64,000 nucleotides of DNA from Lachnoclostridium sp. An76 (GTDB lineage: Bacteria; Bacillota; Clostridia; Lachnospirales; Lachnospiraceae): positions 62,001 through 126,000 of the forward strand of contig NZ_NFHL01000006.1 of the NCBI RefSeq assembly GCF_002161355.1, written 5' to 3'. The notes under the pieces were generated by a model that worked only from the letters and a program-made list of their open reading frames with translations, ran no database searches and was not told the DNA's origin. Numbering within the stretch: the stretch's first letter is position 1; each line of letters begins with the position of its first letter. Positions 17,978-27,910 of the stretch are shown piece by piece. The position numbers and the translations under genes are program-made.

Positions 17978-18061
17978 GGCGGTGAAAAATTTAAAAAAAT
18001 AAAGGAAAGAAAAAACTTTTGTCGAATATATATTATAGGGTATTCTTTATGGAGGGAAAGC

Positions 18062-19837
18062 ATGTACTATCCAGATGAGCTGATCGAAGAGATAAGGACA
18101 AGAAATGATATAGTAGATGTGATATCCGGCTATGTCCGGCTGCAGAAAAAAGGCAGCTCTTATTTTGGGCTGTGCCCTTTCCACAATGAGAAATCGCCTT
18201 CTTTTTCCGTGAGCAGGCAGAAGCAGATGTACTACTGTTTCGGCTGCGGGGCGGGAGGCAATGTATATACCTTCCTTATGGAATATGAGAACTTTTCTTT
18301 TGTGGAGGCGGTGAAATACCTGGCGGACAGGGCGGGTATCGAGCTCCCGGAGGCAGAATACTCAAAAGAGGCAAAAGCAAAGGCAGACCTGAAGACATCG
18401 ATCCTGGAGGTGAACAAGACCGCCGCGAAATATTTTTATGCCCAGCTCAAATCCGAGAGAGGGACCCAGGCGTATACATATCTGAAGGACAGGGGGCTGT
18501 CCGATGAGACGATCACAGCGTTCGGCCTGGGATATTCCAATAAATACAGCGATGACCTGTACAAGTACCTCAGAGGGAAGGGGTACAGCGAGGAACTGAT
18601 CCGACAGGCGGGGCTGGTAAATACAGATGAGAAGCATGGAGTGTATGACAAGTTCTGGAACCGGGTCATCTTCCCGATCATGGATGTGAACAGCCGGGTC
18701 ATCGGCTTCGGCGGGCGGGTTATGGGTGATGCAAAGCCCAAATATCTGAACTCCCCGGAGACTCCGGTCTTTGACAAGAGCCGGAACCTGTACGGGCTGA
18801 ACCGGGCCAGGACATCGAGAAAGCCCTATTTCCTTCTCTGCGAAGGATATATGGATGTGATCTCCCTGCATCAGGCGGGATTTACAAATGCAGTGGCATC
18901 GCTTGGGACAGCGCTCACATCGGGACATGCCTCTCTGATCAAACGGTATGTCCATGAAGTGTACCTGACTTATGACAGTGATGACGCAGGAACGCGCGCT
19001 GCACTCCGCGCGGTGCCGATCCTCAGGGAAGCGGGGATTTCTGCGAAGGTGGTGCGGATGGATCCTTATAAAGACCCGGATGAATTCATCAAGAACCTGG
19101 GAGCGGAGGAATATGAAAAGCGGATCCAGAATGCACGGAACGGCTTTATGTTCAGCCTTGAGATGCTGGAAAGGGAATTTGACATGGCATCTCCGGAAGG
19201 AAAGACGGATTTCTTCCGGGAGACGGCAAGGCGATTGCTGAGTTTTGAGGATGAACTCGAGCGGAATAATTACATAGAGGCTGTATCCTCCGCCTATAAA
19301 GTCAGCAGGGAGAGCCTGGAAAAGCTGGTTGCAAAGACTGCGGTCAGCGCAGGGATGGCAAAGCCGGTCAGCCGGCCGAAGCGGGCGGATGGCGCTGAAA
19401 AACCAAAGGAGGACGGCATCCTGACATCTCAGAAAGCGCTCCTTACCTGGATGATCGAAAGCGAAAAGCTGTACAGGACGATCAGCAGCCTGATCAGCCC
19501 GGACGATTTTACCGAAGGCATATACCGCACAGTGGCGGAGCTTTTGTATGAACAGCATGAAAACGGCGGCCTGAACCCGGCGAAGATACTGGACCATTTC
19601 ACGGCGGAAGAGGAACACAGGGAGGCTGCGTCCCTCTTTCACACGAAGATACGCCAGCTGAATTCAAAAGAAGAAGAGGAACAGGCGCTCAAAGAGATCA
19701 TACTGAGAGTCAAAGCCCACGGCATCGACGCGAAATCATCAGAGCTGGATCCCACAGATATGGCGGGATTACAGCGACTGATGGAAGAGAAGCGGAAGCT
19801 GGAGGACCTCAGGGCACTGCATATTTCTATTGATTAA
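18062..19837 (+). CDS. dnaG: DNA primase
   Basis: 591 residues, full length. The zinc finger uses C38, H41, C59 and C62 (CPFHNEK...YYCFGCGAGG). The Toprim catalytic core is LLCEGYMDVISLHQAG and YDSDDAGTRAA (about 258-315), and the C-terminal helicase-interaction domain runs from about 440. It makes RNA primers for lagging-strand synthesis. An ATGGAGGGAAAGC site precedes the ATG. The 84 bp upstream are A/T-rich and may hold an internal promoter. rpoD follows after 57 bp. Confidence 0.97.
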   Translation: MYYPDELIEEIRTRNDIVDVISGYVRLQKKGSSYFGLCPFHNEKSPSFSVSRQKQMYYCFGCGAGGNVYTFLMEYENFSFVEAVKYLADRAGIELPEAEYSKEAKAKADLKTSILEVNKTAAKYFYAQLKSERGTQAYTYLKDRGLSDETITAFGLGYSNKYSDDLYKYLRGKGYSEELIRQAGLVNTDEKHGVYDKFWNRVIFPIMDVNSRVIGFGGRVMGDAKPKYLNSPETPVFDKSRNLYGLNRARTSRKPYFLLCEGYMDVISLHQAGFTNAVASLGTALTSGHASLIKRYVHEVYLTYDSDDAGTRAALRAVPILREAGISAKVVRMDPYKDPDEFIKNLGAEEYEKRIQNARNGFMFSLEMLEREFDMASPEGKTDFFRETARRLLSFEDELERNNYIEAVSSAYKVSRESLEKLVAKTAVSAGMAKPVSRPKRADGAEKPKEDGILTSQKALLTWMIESEKLYRTISSLISPDDFTEGIYRTVAELLYEQHENGGLNPAKILDHFTAEEEHREAASLFHTKIRQLNSKEEEEQALKEIILRVKAHGIDAKSSELDPTDMAGLQRLMEEKRKLEDLRALHISID

Positions 19838-19894
19838 GGATAAAATAAAACAAGATAGCCCGCGCTCCCGCGCCGGCGAAGGAAGGATGGACAC

Positions 19895-21010
19895 ATGGAA
19901 GAAAACACACAGAAATTTCTGGAAAGAATGAAGGAACTCGTAGCGCTCGGGAAAAAGAAAAAAAGCGTGCTGGAAGTTCAGGAGATCAATGATTTCTTTA
20001 CAGATATAGAATTGAGCCCGGACCAGATGGAGAAGGTGTTCGACTATCTGGAGGCAAATAATATTGATGTGCTCCGGATCAGCGCGGATGTGGATGACAC
20101 AGACGTGGATATCGACGACATGATATCTGACGAGGACGAGGTGGATATGGAGCATATCGACCTGTCTGTGCCGGAGGGTGTGAGTATCGAAGATCCGGTC
20201 CGCATGTATCTGAAAGAGATCGGAAAAGTCCCCCTTCTGAATGCGGAGAGGGAGATCGAGCTTGCAAAAAGAATGGAAGAAGGAGACGAGGAGGCGAAAA
20301 AAGAGCTCGCGGAGGCAAACCTTCGTCTTGTCGTCAGTATTGCAAAAAGGTATGTGGGAAGAGGCATGCTTTTCCTTGATCTGATCCAGGAGGGAAATCT
20401 GGGTCTGATCAAGGCGGTTGAGAAATTTGATTACCACAAGGGATATAAATTCAGTACGTATGCTACCTGGTGGATCCGCCAGGCGATCACAAGGGCCATC
20501 GCGGACCAGGCAAGGACGATCCGTATTCCGGTGCACATGGTAGAGACGATCAACAAGCTGATCCGTGTATCCCGCCAGCTCCTCCAGGAACTGGGGCGGG
20601 AGCCGCTCCCGGAAGAGATCGCAAAGGAACTGGACATGCCTGTGGAGCGTGTGCGTGAGATCCTTAAGATCTCCCAGGAACCGGTATCGCTGGAGACTCC
20701 GATCGGCGAGGAAGAAGACAGCCATCTGGGCGATTTCATCCAGGATGACAATGTGCCGGTGCCGGCAGAGGCGGCTGCCCAGACTCTCTTAAAGGAGCAG
20801 CTCGACGAGGTGCTCGATACTCTGACAGAGAGGGAGCAGAAAGTACTCAGGCTCCGTTTCGGCATGAATGACGGAAGAGCGCGCACACTGGAGGAAGTGG
20901 GCAAGGAGTTTGATGTTACCAGAGAGCGTATCCGCCAGATCGAGGCGAAGGCGCTTCGGAAACTCCGCCATCCGAGCAGGAGCAGAAAATTAAGAGACTA
21001 CCTTGACTGA
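19895..21010 (+). CDS. rpoD: Primary sigma factor SigA/RpoD
   Basis: 371 residues, the compact Firmicute form without the large non-conserved insert. Region 1.1 is acidic (residues 1-95). Region 1.2/2 contains [40 protein letters not shown] and the -10 recognition helix [17 protein letters not shown]. Region 4 ends with [28 protein letters not shown] for -35 binding. A GAAGGAAGG site precedes the ATG. It is part of the dnaG-rpoD macromolecular-synthesis block. Confidence 0.98.
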   Translation: MEENTQKFLERMKELVALGKKKKSVLEVQEINDFFTDIELSPDQMEKVFDYLEANNIDVLRISADVDDTDVDIDDMISDEDEVDMEHIDLSVPEGVSIEDPVRMYLKEIGKVPLLNAEREIELAKRMEEGDEEAKKELAEANLRLVVSIAKRYVGRGMLFLDLIQEGNLGLIKAVEKFDYHKGYKFSTYATWWIRQAITRAIADQARTIRIPVHMVETINKLIRVSRQLLQELGREPLPEEIAKELDMPVERVREILKISQEPVSLETPIGEEEDSHLGDFIQDDNVPVPAEAAAQTLLKEQLDEVLDTLTEREQKVLRLRFGMNDGRARTLEEVGKEFDVTRERIRQIEAKALRKLRHPSRSRKLRDYLD

Positions 21011-21068
21011 CAGCCGGCGCGGACGGAGCGCGGGGATCCCGGGCTGTCACAGAGACATGGGGAAATGT

Positions 21069-21815
21069 ATGGAATTATCAAAGAGACTTCAGGCGGTCGC
21101 AGGACTTGTGACCGCCGGGTCTGTACTGGCGGATATCGGTACGGACCATGCTTATATCCCGATCTGGCTTGCGGAGAACGGGCGGATCAGAGGAGCGGTG
21201 GCAATGGATGTGAACCGCGGCCCTTTGGAGAGGGCGGAAGAGAATATACGGGAACACGGACTGGAAGACCGGATCCTCACAAGGCTGTCGGACGGATTCG
21301 CGGCGCTGGAGCCAGGAGAAGCGGACTGTGCCGTGATCGCCGGCATGGGAGGCGGGCTGACAGTGCGCATCCTGAAGGAAGGGATGGGGCTTGTCAGGAC
21401 GCTGAAAGAATGTATACTCCAGCCCCAGTCAGAGATTGAAAAAGTGAGAGCCTTTCTTTTAGAGGAAGGTTTTTTGTTTATCTCGGAAGATATGGTGGAA
21501 GAGGACGGCAAATATTATCCTATGATGAAGATCGCCTGTCCGGGGAGAAAAGAAAGCCTGATAACGGGTGAGGATCCCGCGGCGGAGGAGCGGCGTGAAA
21601 ATGACTGGGATGAGACGGAGCTGTTATATGGGAGATATCTTCTGCGGGACAGGAATCCTGTGCTCAGGCAGTACCTGGAGCGCGAGATACATATAAAACA
21701 GCAGATCCTGAAGGGGATCGAGGGCCAGGATTCCCCGAGGATAGCTGCGAGGAAGCAGGAACTGGAAAAAGAGATCAGAAAAGCAGAGAAAGGGCTGGTG
21801 TATTATGCTGTGTAA
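21069..21815 (+). CDS. trmK: tRNA (adenine22-N1)-methyltransferase TrmK
   Basis: 248 residues. The start LSKRLQAVAGLVTAGSVLADIGTDHAYIPIWL combines the TrmK N-terminus with SAM motif I (DIGTDHAY). The later GMGGGLTVRIL and LQPQSE motifs match the Rossmann-fold family, and the C-terminal third is a coiled-coil helical domain. It methylates N1 of A22 in tRNA. The frame is open from 21003, overlapping rpoD, but GGGGA at 21059-21063 favours ATG 21069. It overlaps the Nif3-like gene by 11 bp, indicating translational coupling. Confidence 0.9.
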   Translation: MELSKRLQAVAGLVTAGSVLADIGTDHAYIPIWLAENGRIRGAVAMDVNRGPLERAEENIREHGLEDRILTRLSDGFAALEPGEADCAVIAGMGGGLTVRILKEGMGLVRTLKECILQPQSEIEKVRAFLLEEGFLFISEDMVEEDGKYYPMMKIACPGRKESLITGEDPAAEERRENDWDETELLYGRYLLRDRNPVLRQYLEREIHIKQQILKGIEGQDSPRIAARKQELEKEIRKAEKGLVYYAV

Positions 21816-22587
21816 AGAGATCATACAGGTGATAGAGGCTGCTTATCCGAGGGAGGCCGCGTTGGATTTTGATAATGTGGGCCTGATCGCCGGAAGGACG
21901 GAAAAAGAAGTTAAGAGAGTATATATCGCGCTGGACGCGACGGACGCTGTCATCGACCGTGCGGTCGAGGCGGGGGCGGATATGCTTATCACGCACCATC
22001 CGCTGATCTTCTCCCCGCTGAAAAAAGTGACGGATGAAGATTTTGTAAGCAGGAGAGTCGTGAAGCTGATCCAAAATGATATTTCTTATTATGCGATGCA
22101 CACGAATTACGATGTGCTCGGAATGGCGGAGCTTGCGGAAAAGATCCTGGGCATCCGCAATACCGAGGTGCTGGATATCACGATGGAAAAGGATGGGAAG
22201 CCGGAAGGGATCGGAAGGATCGGCGAGCTTGAAAAGCCCATGACACTGGAGGAATGCTGCGTCTATGTAAAGCATAAACTGAATCTGGGGAGCCTGAAAG
22301 TATTCGGGGATATGCAGGCGGAAGTCTCCAGGCTCGCCATCTCCCCCGGGTCCGGGAAGACTGCCATCGCAGCCGCGATCGCAAAAGGGGCGGATGTGCT
22401 CGTGACAGGGGATATCGGGCATCACGACGGGCTGGATGCCGTAGAACAGGGATTGTCTGTGATCGACGCCGGGCATTACGGGACGGAATATATTTTTATC
22501 GATGATATGAGGAGATTCCTGGAAGATAAGCTGCCTGTGCTCGATGTTATAACGACGCCTGTGATCCATCCGTTCCAGGTCATATAA
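21805..22587 (+). CDS. Nif3-like dinuclear metal centre protein
   Basis: 260 residues, the short form without the central PII-like insert. Metal ligands appear as ITHHPLIFSPLK (about 55-66) and, near the C-terminus, GDIGHHDGLDA and GHYGTEY. The family, which includes GTP cyclohydrolase type 1-like 2, is widely conserved but its reaction is unresolved. The trmK-nif3 pairing is common in Firmicutes. It overlaps trmK by 11 bp. Confidence 0.92.
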   Translation: MLCKEIIQVIEAAYPREAALDFDNVGLIAGRTEKEVKRVYIALDATDAVIDRAVEAGADMLITHHPLIFSPLKKVTDEDFVSRRVVKLIQNDISYYAMHTNYDVLGMAELAEKILGIRNTEVLDITMEKDGKPEGIGRIGELEKPMTLEECCVYVKHKLNLGSLKVFGDMQAEVSRLAISPGSGKTAIAAAIAKGADVLVTGDIGHHDGLDAVEQGLSVIDAGHYGTEYIFIDDMRRFLEDKLPVLDVITTPVIHPFQVI

Positions 22588-22624
22588 GTGCCGCAGGCTG
22601 TACGAAGAATAAGGAGGAGCAGAT

Positions 22625-24295
22625 TTGGAAAGTCGGAAATGTAGTGTCTGTATCAATGGAGAGACGAGAGAGTATGACGCGGGGACTTCTTATCAGGATA
22701 TTGCCGAAGAGTTCCAGCCCCGGTATGAGCACCAGATCGTGCTCGCTTTCGTGGATGGGAACCATCTGAGGGAGCTGCGCAAAAGGGTGGAGAGGGACTG
22801 CGAGATCGCGTTTATCACAACAGGGGACCCGATCGGGCATGAGGCTTATAAAAGGAGTATGTGCTTTCTCCTGGTCAAGGCTGTCCATGATGTGGCGGGA
22901 CATGACAGGATAGAGAGGGTGCGGATCCATTTTTCGGTGGATAAAGGGTATTACTGTACAGTGGAAGGCGGTGTCGAACTGACAGAAGGATTCCTGGAGA
23001 AGGTATCCGCCCGGATGAGGGAGCTCTCTGCTGAAAAGATCGCCATCGGAAAGCGGAGCGTCCATACTTACGATGCGGTGGAAATGTTCCACAGGCACGG
23101 CATGTATGACAAGGAACGGCTGTTTGAGTACAGGCGCGTGTCAAAGGTCAATATATACAGCATCAATGAATTTGAAGACTATTACTATGGCTATATGGTA
23201 CCTGATGCGGGATGCCTGAAATATTTCTCCCTGCATCTGTATGATGAAGGCTTTGTGATCCAGATGCCAACCCGGGAAAAACCTGAGGAAGTGCCCAGGT
23301 TTCAGCCCAGCCCGAAGCTCTTCCAGGTGCTGAAGGAATCGGTGCTCTGGGGCGACTGTCAGGATATTGAGACTGTGGGCGCGTTGAATGATATGATCAC
23401 AAAGAATGATATGCGGGAGGTAGTCCTGGTCCAGGAGGCCCATCAGGAACGGCAGATCGGAGAGATCGCCAAGAAGATCGCTGAGAAGGGAAATGTCAAG
23501 TTTGTCCTGATCGCAGGGCCTTCATCATCAGGGAAGACGACTTTTTCGCACCGTCTTTCCATACAGCTGCGCGTAAACGGGATGAAGCCCCATCCGATCG
23601 CAGTGGACAATTACTTTGTGGACAGGGAGTACACGCCGAAGGATAAGGACGGGAATTATAACTTTGAATGCCTGGAAGCCATTGATATCGCGAAATTCAA
23701 TGAGGATATGAAGGCGCTGCTGGAGGGAAAAGAAGTCTATCTCCCTGTTTTTGATTTTAAGACAGGGAAGAGGAAGTATGAGAACCGGCCGAAGAAACTG
23801 GGACCCCATGATATCCTCGTCATAGAGGGGATCCACTGCCTGAATCCGAAGCTGACAGAGCTGATGGATGATGAAAATAAATTTAAGATCTATATCAGCG
23901 CTCTGACCCAGCTTAATATCGATGAACACAACCGGATCCCGAGCACGGACGGGCGGCTGATCCGCAGGATCGTCCGGGATGCCCGCACGAGAGGCGCTTC
24001 TGCCACGAAGACGATCGCCATGTGGTCCTCTGTGAGGAGAGGGGAGGAGGAGAATATCTTTCCTTTCCAGGAGCAAGCGGATGTGATGTTCAATTCCTCT
24101 CTGCTCTATGAGCTCGCTGTGCTCAAGCAGTATGTAGAACCGCTGCTGTTCGGCGTGGACAAAGATTCGCAGGAATATCTGGAAGCAAAGAGGCTGCTGA
24201 AGTTTTTTGATTATTTTGTCGGGATCGGAAGCGAATATATTCCGACGAATTCCCTGCTGAGAGAATTTATCGGGGGAGGGTGCTTCCATGTATGA
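22625..24295 (+). CDS. Nucleoside kinase with TGS and ThrRS-editing-like N-terminus
   Basis: 556 residues in three parts: a TGS domain (about 1-65, INGETREYDAGTSYQDIAEE), a region resembling the threonyl-tRNA synthetase second additional domain (about 70-230), and a uridine-kinase/phosphoribulokinase P-loop domain from about 290 with GPSSSGKTTFSHRL. This fusion recurs in Firmicutes and is usually named nucleoside or uridine kinase; the reason for the tRNA-synthetase-like half is unknown. The start is TTG at 22625 behind a strong AAGGAGGAGC. A terminator follows immediately. Confidence 0.88.
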   Translation: MESRKCSVCINGETREYDAGTSYQDIAEEFQPRYEHQIVLAFVDGNHLRELRKRVERDCEIAFITTGDPIGHEAYKRSMCFLLVKAVHDVAGHDRIERVRIHFSVDKGYYCTVEGGVELTEGFLEKVSARMRELSAEKIAIGKRSVHTYDAVEMFHRHGMYDKERLFEYRRVSKVNIYSINEFEDYYYGYMVPDAGCLKYFSLHLYDEGFVIQMPTREKPEEVPRFQPSPKLFQVLKESVLWGDCQDIETVGALNDMITKNDMREVVLVQEAHQERQIGEIAKKIAEKGNVKFVLIAGPSSSGKTTFSHRLSIQLRVNGMKPHPIAVDNYFVDREYTPKDKDGNYNFECLEAIDIAKFNEDMKALLEGKEVYLPVFDFKTGKRKYENRPKKLGPHDILVIEGIHCLNPKLTELMDDENKFKIYISALTQLNIDEHNRIPSTDGRLIRRIVRDARTRGASATKTIAMWSSVRRGEEENIFPFQEQADVMFNSSLLYELAVLKQYVEPLLFGVDKDSQEYLEAKRLLKFFDYFVGIGSEYIPTNSLLREFIGGGCFHV

Positions 24296-24301
24296 AAAAA
24301 A

Positions 24302-24327
24302 ACCTCGTTCAAAACGAGGTTTTTTAT
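24302..24327 (+). terminator. Terminator of the rpoD-kinase block
   Basis: ACCTCGTT pairs with AACGAGGT across a short AA loop, then TTTTTT. The A-run in front lets it also work for the tRNAs on the opposite strand. Confidence 0.85.
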
Positions 24328-24330
24328 AAG

Positions 24331-24404
24331 TAGCGGAAACTGGATTTGAACCAGCGACACCACGGGTATGAACCGTGTGCTCTAGCCAACTGAGCTATTC
24401 CGCC
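24331..24404 (-). tRNA. tRNA-Met (CAT)
   Basis: 74 nt on the reverse strand. Acceptor GGCGGAA pairs with TTCCGCT (one G-U). The anticodon arm CACGG-TTCATAC-CCGTG gives CAT, and the T-arm is CTGGTTCAAATCCAG. The G-U first pair and D-arm look like an elongator tRNA. A CAT anticodon could also be lysidine-modified tRNA-Ile; the sequence alone does not settle this. Confidence 0.9.
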
Positions 24405-24420
24405 ATGATCAGGTTTTATA

Positions 24421-24493
24421 TGGGGCCTATAGGGCTCGAACCTATGACCCTCTGCTTGTAAGGCAGATGCTCTCCCAGCTGAGCTAAGACCCC
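24421..24493 (-). tRNA. tRNA-Val (TAC)
   Basis: 73 nt on the reverse strand. Acceptor GGGGTCT pairs with AGGCCCC, the anticodon arm CTGC-CTTACAA-GCAG gives TAC, and the T-arm is ATAGGTTCGAGCCCTAT. It is transcribed before tRNA-Met, 16 nt upstream of it. Confidence 0.95.
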
Positions 24494-24537
24494 ATATTTT
24501 GGCGGGTTTCGAAGTTCTTTCCGCAACCCGCTTTGCT

Positions 24538-24567
24538 ATTATACTATCAGGATGAGCCAAATGTCAA
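24538..24567 (-). promoter_or_regulatory. Promoter of the tRNA-Val/tRNA-Met unit
   Basis: On the reverse strand TTGACA (24567-24562) is followed by an 18-nt spacer and TATAAT (24543-24538), 45 bp before tRNA-Val. Both hexamers match consensus. Confidence 0.85.
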
Positions 24568-24674
24568 CACTTTTTTTGAAAAGTTTTTCAAAGTATTTGA
24601 CCGGGGATATTTCTGGAATTGCAGTGCAAGTTATGATAGAATAATGCACAGAATGATCACGGAGGATAAAGACA

Positions 24675-25130
24675 ATGAACAACAGGACAGGATATGGATT
24701 ACGGATCGTGCTCGGAGGCTATCTGGCTTACCTCGGTATCAGGATGCTGATCCAGACAGTAAACGAAAGACCGGCGAATATGATGTTTATGGGAGCGATG
24801 GCTGTTATTTTTTCAGTGGTAGGTATCGCGTATGTGGCATACAGCCTGAAAAAAGTATGGGAGCTGAGGAAAGAAGAGTTAAAATCCCAGGGAGACGGCG
24901 AAAGTGGGACAGACTTATATCAGGAAGAAGCAGCCGGTGTGCAGGAGAAAGAGGAAAAAGAAGTAAAGTCACCGGCGGAAGATACAGAAAAGATATCTGA
25001 TGAGAAAACAGAGAAAGCCCCCGGACCGGAAGCTGTTCCGAATGAGCCGGCAGAAGCGAATGAGCCGGCAGAAGATCAGTCGGGGACGCAGGGGACGGAA
25101 GAGCTTGAAAATGACTATGAGGAGAAGTAA
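24675..25130 (+). CDS. Small membrane protein with acidic tail, unknown function
   Basis: 151 residues. Two membrane helices (about 8-27, [16 protein letters not shown], and 36-57, [22 protein letters not shown]) are followed by a charged, disordered tail of about 90 residues rich in E, K and P, with a direct repeat of NEPAE near the end. I do not recognise a family with confidence. A CACGGAGGATAAAGAC site supports the start. It sits 2 bp before ispF and is probably cotranscribed with it. The layout (membrane anchor plus acidic tail) resembles the protein at 38755. Confidence 0.75.
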   Translation: MNNRTGYGLRIVLGGYLAYLGIRMLIQTVNERPANMMFMGAMAVIFSVVGIAYVAYSLKKVWELRKEELKSQGDGESGTDLYQEEAAGVQEKEEKEVKSPAEDTEKISDEKTEKAPGPEAVPNEPAEANEPAEDQSGTQGTEELENDYEEK

Positions 25131-25132
25131 AG

Positions 25133-25708
25133 ATGCGGGTAGGTATGGGATATGACGTCCACAGGCTGACTGCGGGCAGGAAACTGATCCTGGGAGGAGT
25201 GGAGATCCCTTATGGCAAAGGGCTCCTGGGACATTCGGATGCGGACGTGCTGGTGCACGCGGTGATGGACGCCCTTCTGGGGGCGGCTGCCCTGGGGGAT
25301 ATCGGGAAGCATTTCCCGGATACGGATCCGGAATATGAAGGAATTTCCAGCATCCGGCTCCTGGAGCATGTGGGCAGGCTTTTGGATGAAAAAGGATATG
25401 TGATCGAGAATATCGATGCTACGATCATCGCGCAGCGGCCGAAGATGCGTCCGTATATTGACCAGATGCGGGAAAACATCGCAGAGGCGCTGAAGATCGA
25501 GACAGACCAGGTGAATGTAAAGGCGACGACAGAGGAAGGGCTTGGATTTACCGGCTCAGGCGAGGGTATTTCCTCCCAGGCGGTCTGCGCGCTGGAAAGA
25601 TATCTGAATTACGGGAGCATGGATGTGACGGACGCTGGTCCGGCATGCGGTGGATGCTGTGCCCGTGCGGCGGGAAAGGAAGATCAGGATGAAACTGCGC
25701 AGGCTTGA
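25133..25708 (+). CDS. ispF: 2-C-methyl-D-erythritol 2,4-cyclodiphosphate synthase with C-terminal extension
   Basis: 191 residues against about 157 for typical IspF. The core is intact: metal ligands D8 and H10 (GYDVH), H42, and the loop [20 protein letters not shown]. The substrate region is [15 protein letters not shown]. It cyclises CDP-methylerythritol phosphate in isoprenoid synthesis. The extra 30 or so residues after [10 protein letters not shown] include [13 protein letters not shown], with three close cysteines. They end within the start of the GNAT gene, so they may reflect loss of an earlier stop codon rather than selected function. Confidence 0.93.
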   Translation: MRVGMGYDVHRLTAGRKLILGGVEIPYGKGLLGHSDADVLVHAVMDALLGAAALGDIGKHFPDTDPEYEGISSIRLLEHVGRLLDEKGYVIENIDATIIAQRPKMRPYIDQMRENIAEALKIETDQVNVKATTEEGLGFTGSGEGISSQAVCALERYLNYGSMDVTDAGPACGGCCARAAGKEDQDETAQA

Positions 25709-26843
25709 CCCGTCGGAACACGGGAAGACGAGAGAACTTTGGGAAGAGGTCTTTCCGGACGACACAAAAGCTTTTCTGGATTACTATTATTATATCAAGA
25801 CAAGGGACAATGCGATCTATGTCATAGAGGAAGACGGGGAAATCTGCTCCATGCTCCAGCTTAACCCGTATATGGTCAGGGTGGAGGGGCAGGAATTCCC
25901 GTCCGCCTATATCATTGCGGTCGCCACGAGAAAAGAATACCGTAGCCGGGGCTATATGGGGGCTTTGCTCAGGACCTCCCTGAAAGAAATGTACAACAGG
26001 GGGCTCCCGTTTACGTTCCTGATGCCCGCGGCGGAAGCGATCTATACGCCGTATGATTTCCGGTATATATACAGCCAGGACCAGGGAACGCTGATCTGCG
26101 GGAAAAGAGACGGAGAGCTGCACTGGAAAAGCGAAGGAGTCCTCTTTTCGGACGCCGGGCTCTGGGACGCGGAAGAAATGTCGCACTTTTTCGAAACATA
26201 TTTTGCGGACAGGTTCCAGGTGTGTACGGTAAGGGACGCCGCCTATTATCAGACTATGATCCTGGAACAGCAGAGCGAAAGGGGCGGTGTGCGGCTCATG
26301 CGCCGGGACGGTGTCCTGAAAGGCTTTTATGCCTATGCGGGTGAGGAAGGTCTGGAGATACGGGAGCCGCTCTTCCTGTCTGGTTATGAGGAGAATTTCA
26401 GGAACTCTGTGGAAGAACTGGCAGACAGGATGCAGGCGGGGCAGCAGGAGATTCCAGTTTATGCGTGCCCGCCGGAGTATGCGGATCGCAGGAAGCCACT
26501 CATCATGGCCAGGATCGTCAGCCTCAGGAATCTCCTGTCCGCGCTGATGGTGCCGGAAGAGGAGTGTGTGGAGTGCTCTTTCGCTGTGATCGATCCTCTG
26601 ATAACGGAGAACAGCCGTGTCTGGAAGCTGACAAGCGGGATCGGTGAGACAGAGCTCCATGTGGGAGAGACTGAGGATTCGGAAGGCGTCCTGCCGGTCG
26701 CGGACTTTACAGAGCTGATCTTCGGGCAGGTGACGCCGGAAGAACTCGCGGGCAGGGAGGGTGTGATCCTGACAGAGCATCTCGCCGGAGAGTTCAAAAA
26801 GATCATCAGACTGTCCAGGGTGTGCTTTAATGAAATCGTTTAA
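25689..26843 (+). CDS. GNAT-family N-acetyltransferase (Eis-like)
   Basis: 384 residues. The N-terminal GNAT domain has the acetyl-CoA motif [21 protein letters not shown] (about 78-98) and an Eis-like second domain with [18 protein letters not shown]. The length and C-terminal extension match Eis-type enzymes, which acetylate amines at several positions, but the substrate is unknown. The frame opens at GTG 25650; I choose ATG 25689 because of the GGAAGATCAGG site just before it. It overlaps the 3' end of ispF by 20 bp. Confidence 0.85.
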   Translation: MKLRRLDPSEHGKTRELWEEVFPDDTKAFLDYYYYIKTRDNAIYVIEEDGEICSMLQLNPYMVRVEGQEFPSAYIIAVATRKEYRSRGYMGALLRTSLKEMYNRGLPFTFLMPAAEAIYTPYDFRYIYSQDQGTLICGKRDGELHWKSEGVLFSDAGLWDAEEMSHFFETYFADRFQVCTVRDAAYYQTMILEQQSERGGVRLMRRDGVLKGFYAYAGEEGLEIREPLFLSGYEENFRNSVEELADRMQAGQQEIPVYACPPEYADRRKPLIMARIVSLRNLLSALMVPEEECVECSFAVIDPLITENSRVWKLTSGIGETELHVGETEDSEGVLPVADFTELIFGQVTPEELAGREGVILTEHLAGEFKKIIRLSRVCFNEIV

Positions 26844-26880
26844 GCGGCTTATTATAATGAGATCGTTTGGGCGCTTTGGG

Positions 26881-26909
26881 TTGACAAACCGCTGAAAGTT
26901 GCATAAGAT
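26881..26909 (+). promoter_or_regulatory. Promoter of the cys T-box operon
   Basis: TTGACA (26881-26886), 17-nt spacer, TAAGAT (26904-26909), a few bases ahead of the T-box stem I. Confidence 0.8.
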
Positions 26910-26914
26910 AGGGA

Positions 26915-27155
26915 AGAAAGGCGAAGAACGGGAAGAGTAACGGTTTTGGTAATGCTCAGAGAGGGGATGCCGCCGGCTGAGAGCAGCCCTGTATGGATAA
27001 ACTGTGAAGTGCGCCCGGGAGCTGATCCCGCGAACAGACAGAGTAGCGGGATACGTGTGGCAGACGTTACAGGCTCATGAGTGAAAGAGAAATTCTTTTA
27101 TTAGAGTGGAACCGCGGAACTAACTTCGTCTCTGAGCAGAGGCGGAGTTTTTTAG
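26915..27155 (+). promoter_or_regulatory. T-box leader, cysteine specifier UGC
   Basis: The specifier position (GTGAAG-TGC-GCCC) is TGC at 27010-27012. The T-box core AGAGTGGAACCGCGGA is at 27103-27118, followed by a terminator with stem AACTTCGTCTCT/AGAGGCGGAGTT and TTTTTT ending at 27153. Uncharged tRNA-Cys should allow transcription of cysE-cysS and the genes behind them. Confidence 0.93.
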
Positions 27156-27220
27156 TCTTTCGGAAAATCCCGGGGCAGTTTCTGCGGACATTTTTGACGA
27201 TAAGACGATAAGGAGAAAAA

Positions 27221-27910
27221 ATGGGGCTAATATCGTATATTAAAGAAGAGATACAGGTTGTCAGGGAGAGGGATCCGGCGATCAAGTCCAACATGGAGGT
27301 ATTCCTGTATCCCAGCTTCCGGGTGATACTGAGATACCGGCTGGCACATAAGCTGTATTTAAAGAAACATTATTTCCTGGCCCGGTGGATCTCCCAGAGG
27401 GCGGCGAGGAAGACCGGGATCGAGATCCATCCCGGAGCGACCATCGGGAGAGGGCTGTTTATCGACCACGGAAGCGGCGTGATCATCGGTGAGACAACAG
27501 TTATCGGCGACAATGTGACCCTGTACCAGGGCGTGACCCTGGGAGGCACGGGGAAGGAGCAGGGGAAACGCCACCCGACCCTGGAGGACAATGTGATGGT
27601 AAGCGCGGGGGCAAAGATCCTCGGATCGTTTACCATCGGTGAAAATTCGAAGATCGGCGCCGGCTCTGTCGTGCTGGAAGAGGTGCCGCCGAACTGTACG
27701 GTGGTCGGGGTGCCGGGAAGGATCGTCCGCATGGGCGATAAGAAGGTGCCGAGGACAGATATGGACCAGATCCATCTGCCGGATCCTGTACTGGATGATA
27801 TCAGGAAGCTGCAGCAGGAAAATATCCGTCTGCACGGGGAGCTGAGGCGGCTTGTGAAAGAAATAAGATGCGTGGAGAAGAAAGGAGACTATTATGATGA
27901 AGATCTATAA
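27221..27910 (+). CDS. cysE: Serine O-acetyltransferase
   Basis: 229 residues. The C-terminal half is a left-handed beta-helix of hexapeptide repeats ([46 protein letters not shown]), with catalytic histidine in FIDHG and the family [13 protein letters not shown] loop. It makes O-acetylserine from serine and acetyl-CoA, the first committed step to cysteine. The C-terminal tail continues past the helix with a short coiled segment. Control is by the Cys T-box. It overlaps cysS by 17 bp. Confidence 0.95.
   Translation: MGLISYIKEEIQVVRERDPAIKSNMEVFLYPSFRVILRYRLAHKLYLKKHYFLARWISQRAARKTGIEIHPGATIGRGLFIDHGSGVIIGETTVIGDNVTLYQGVTLGGTGKEQGKRHPTLEDNVMVSAGAKILGSFTIGENSKIGAGSVVLEEVPPNCTVVGVPGRIVRMGDKKVPRTDMDQIHLPDPVLDDIRKLQQENIRLHGELRRLVKEIRCVEKKGDYYDEDL

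Noticed and set aside
24300..24330. Attenuator for the tRNA genes
   Set aside because: The hairpin lies downstream of both convergent units and is an ordinary bidirectional terminator.
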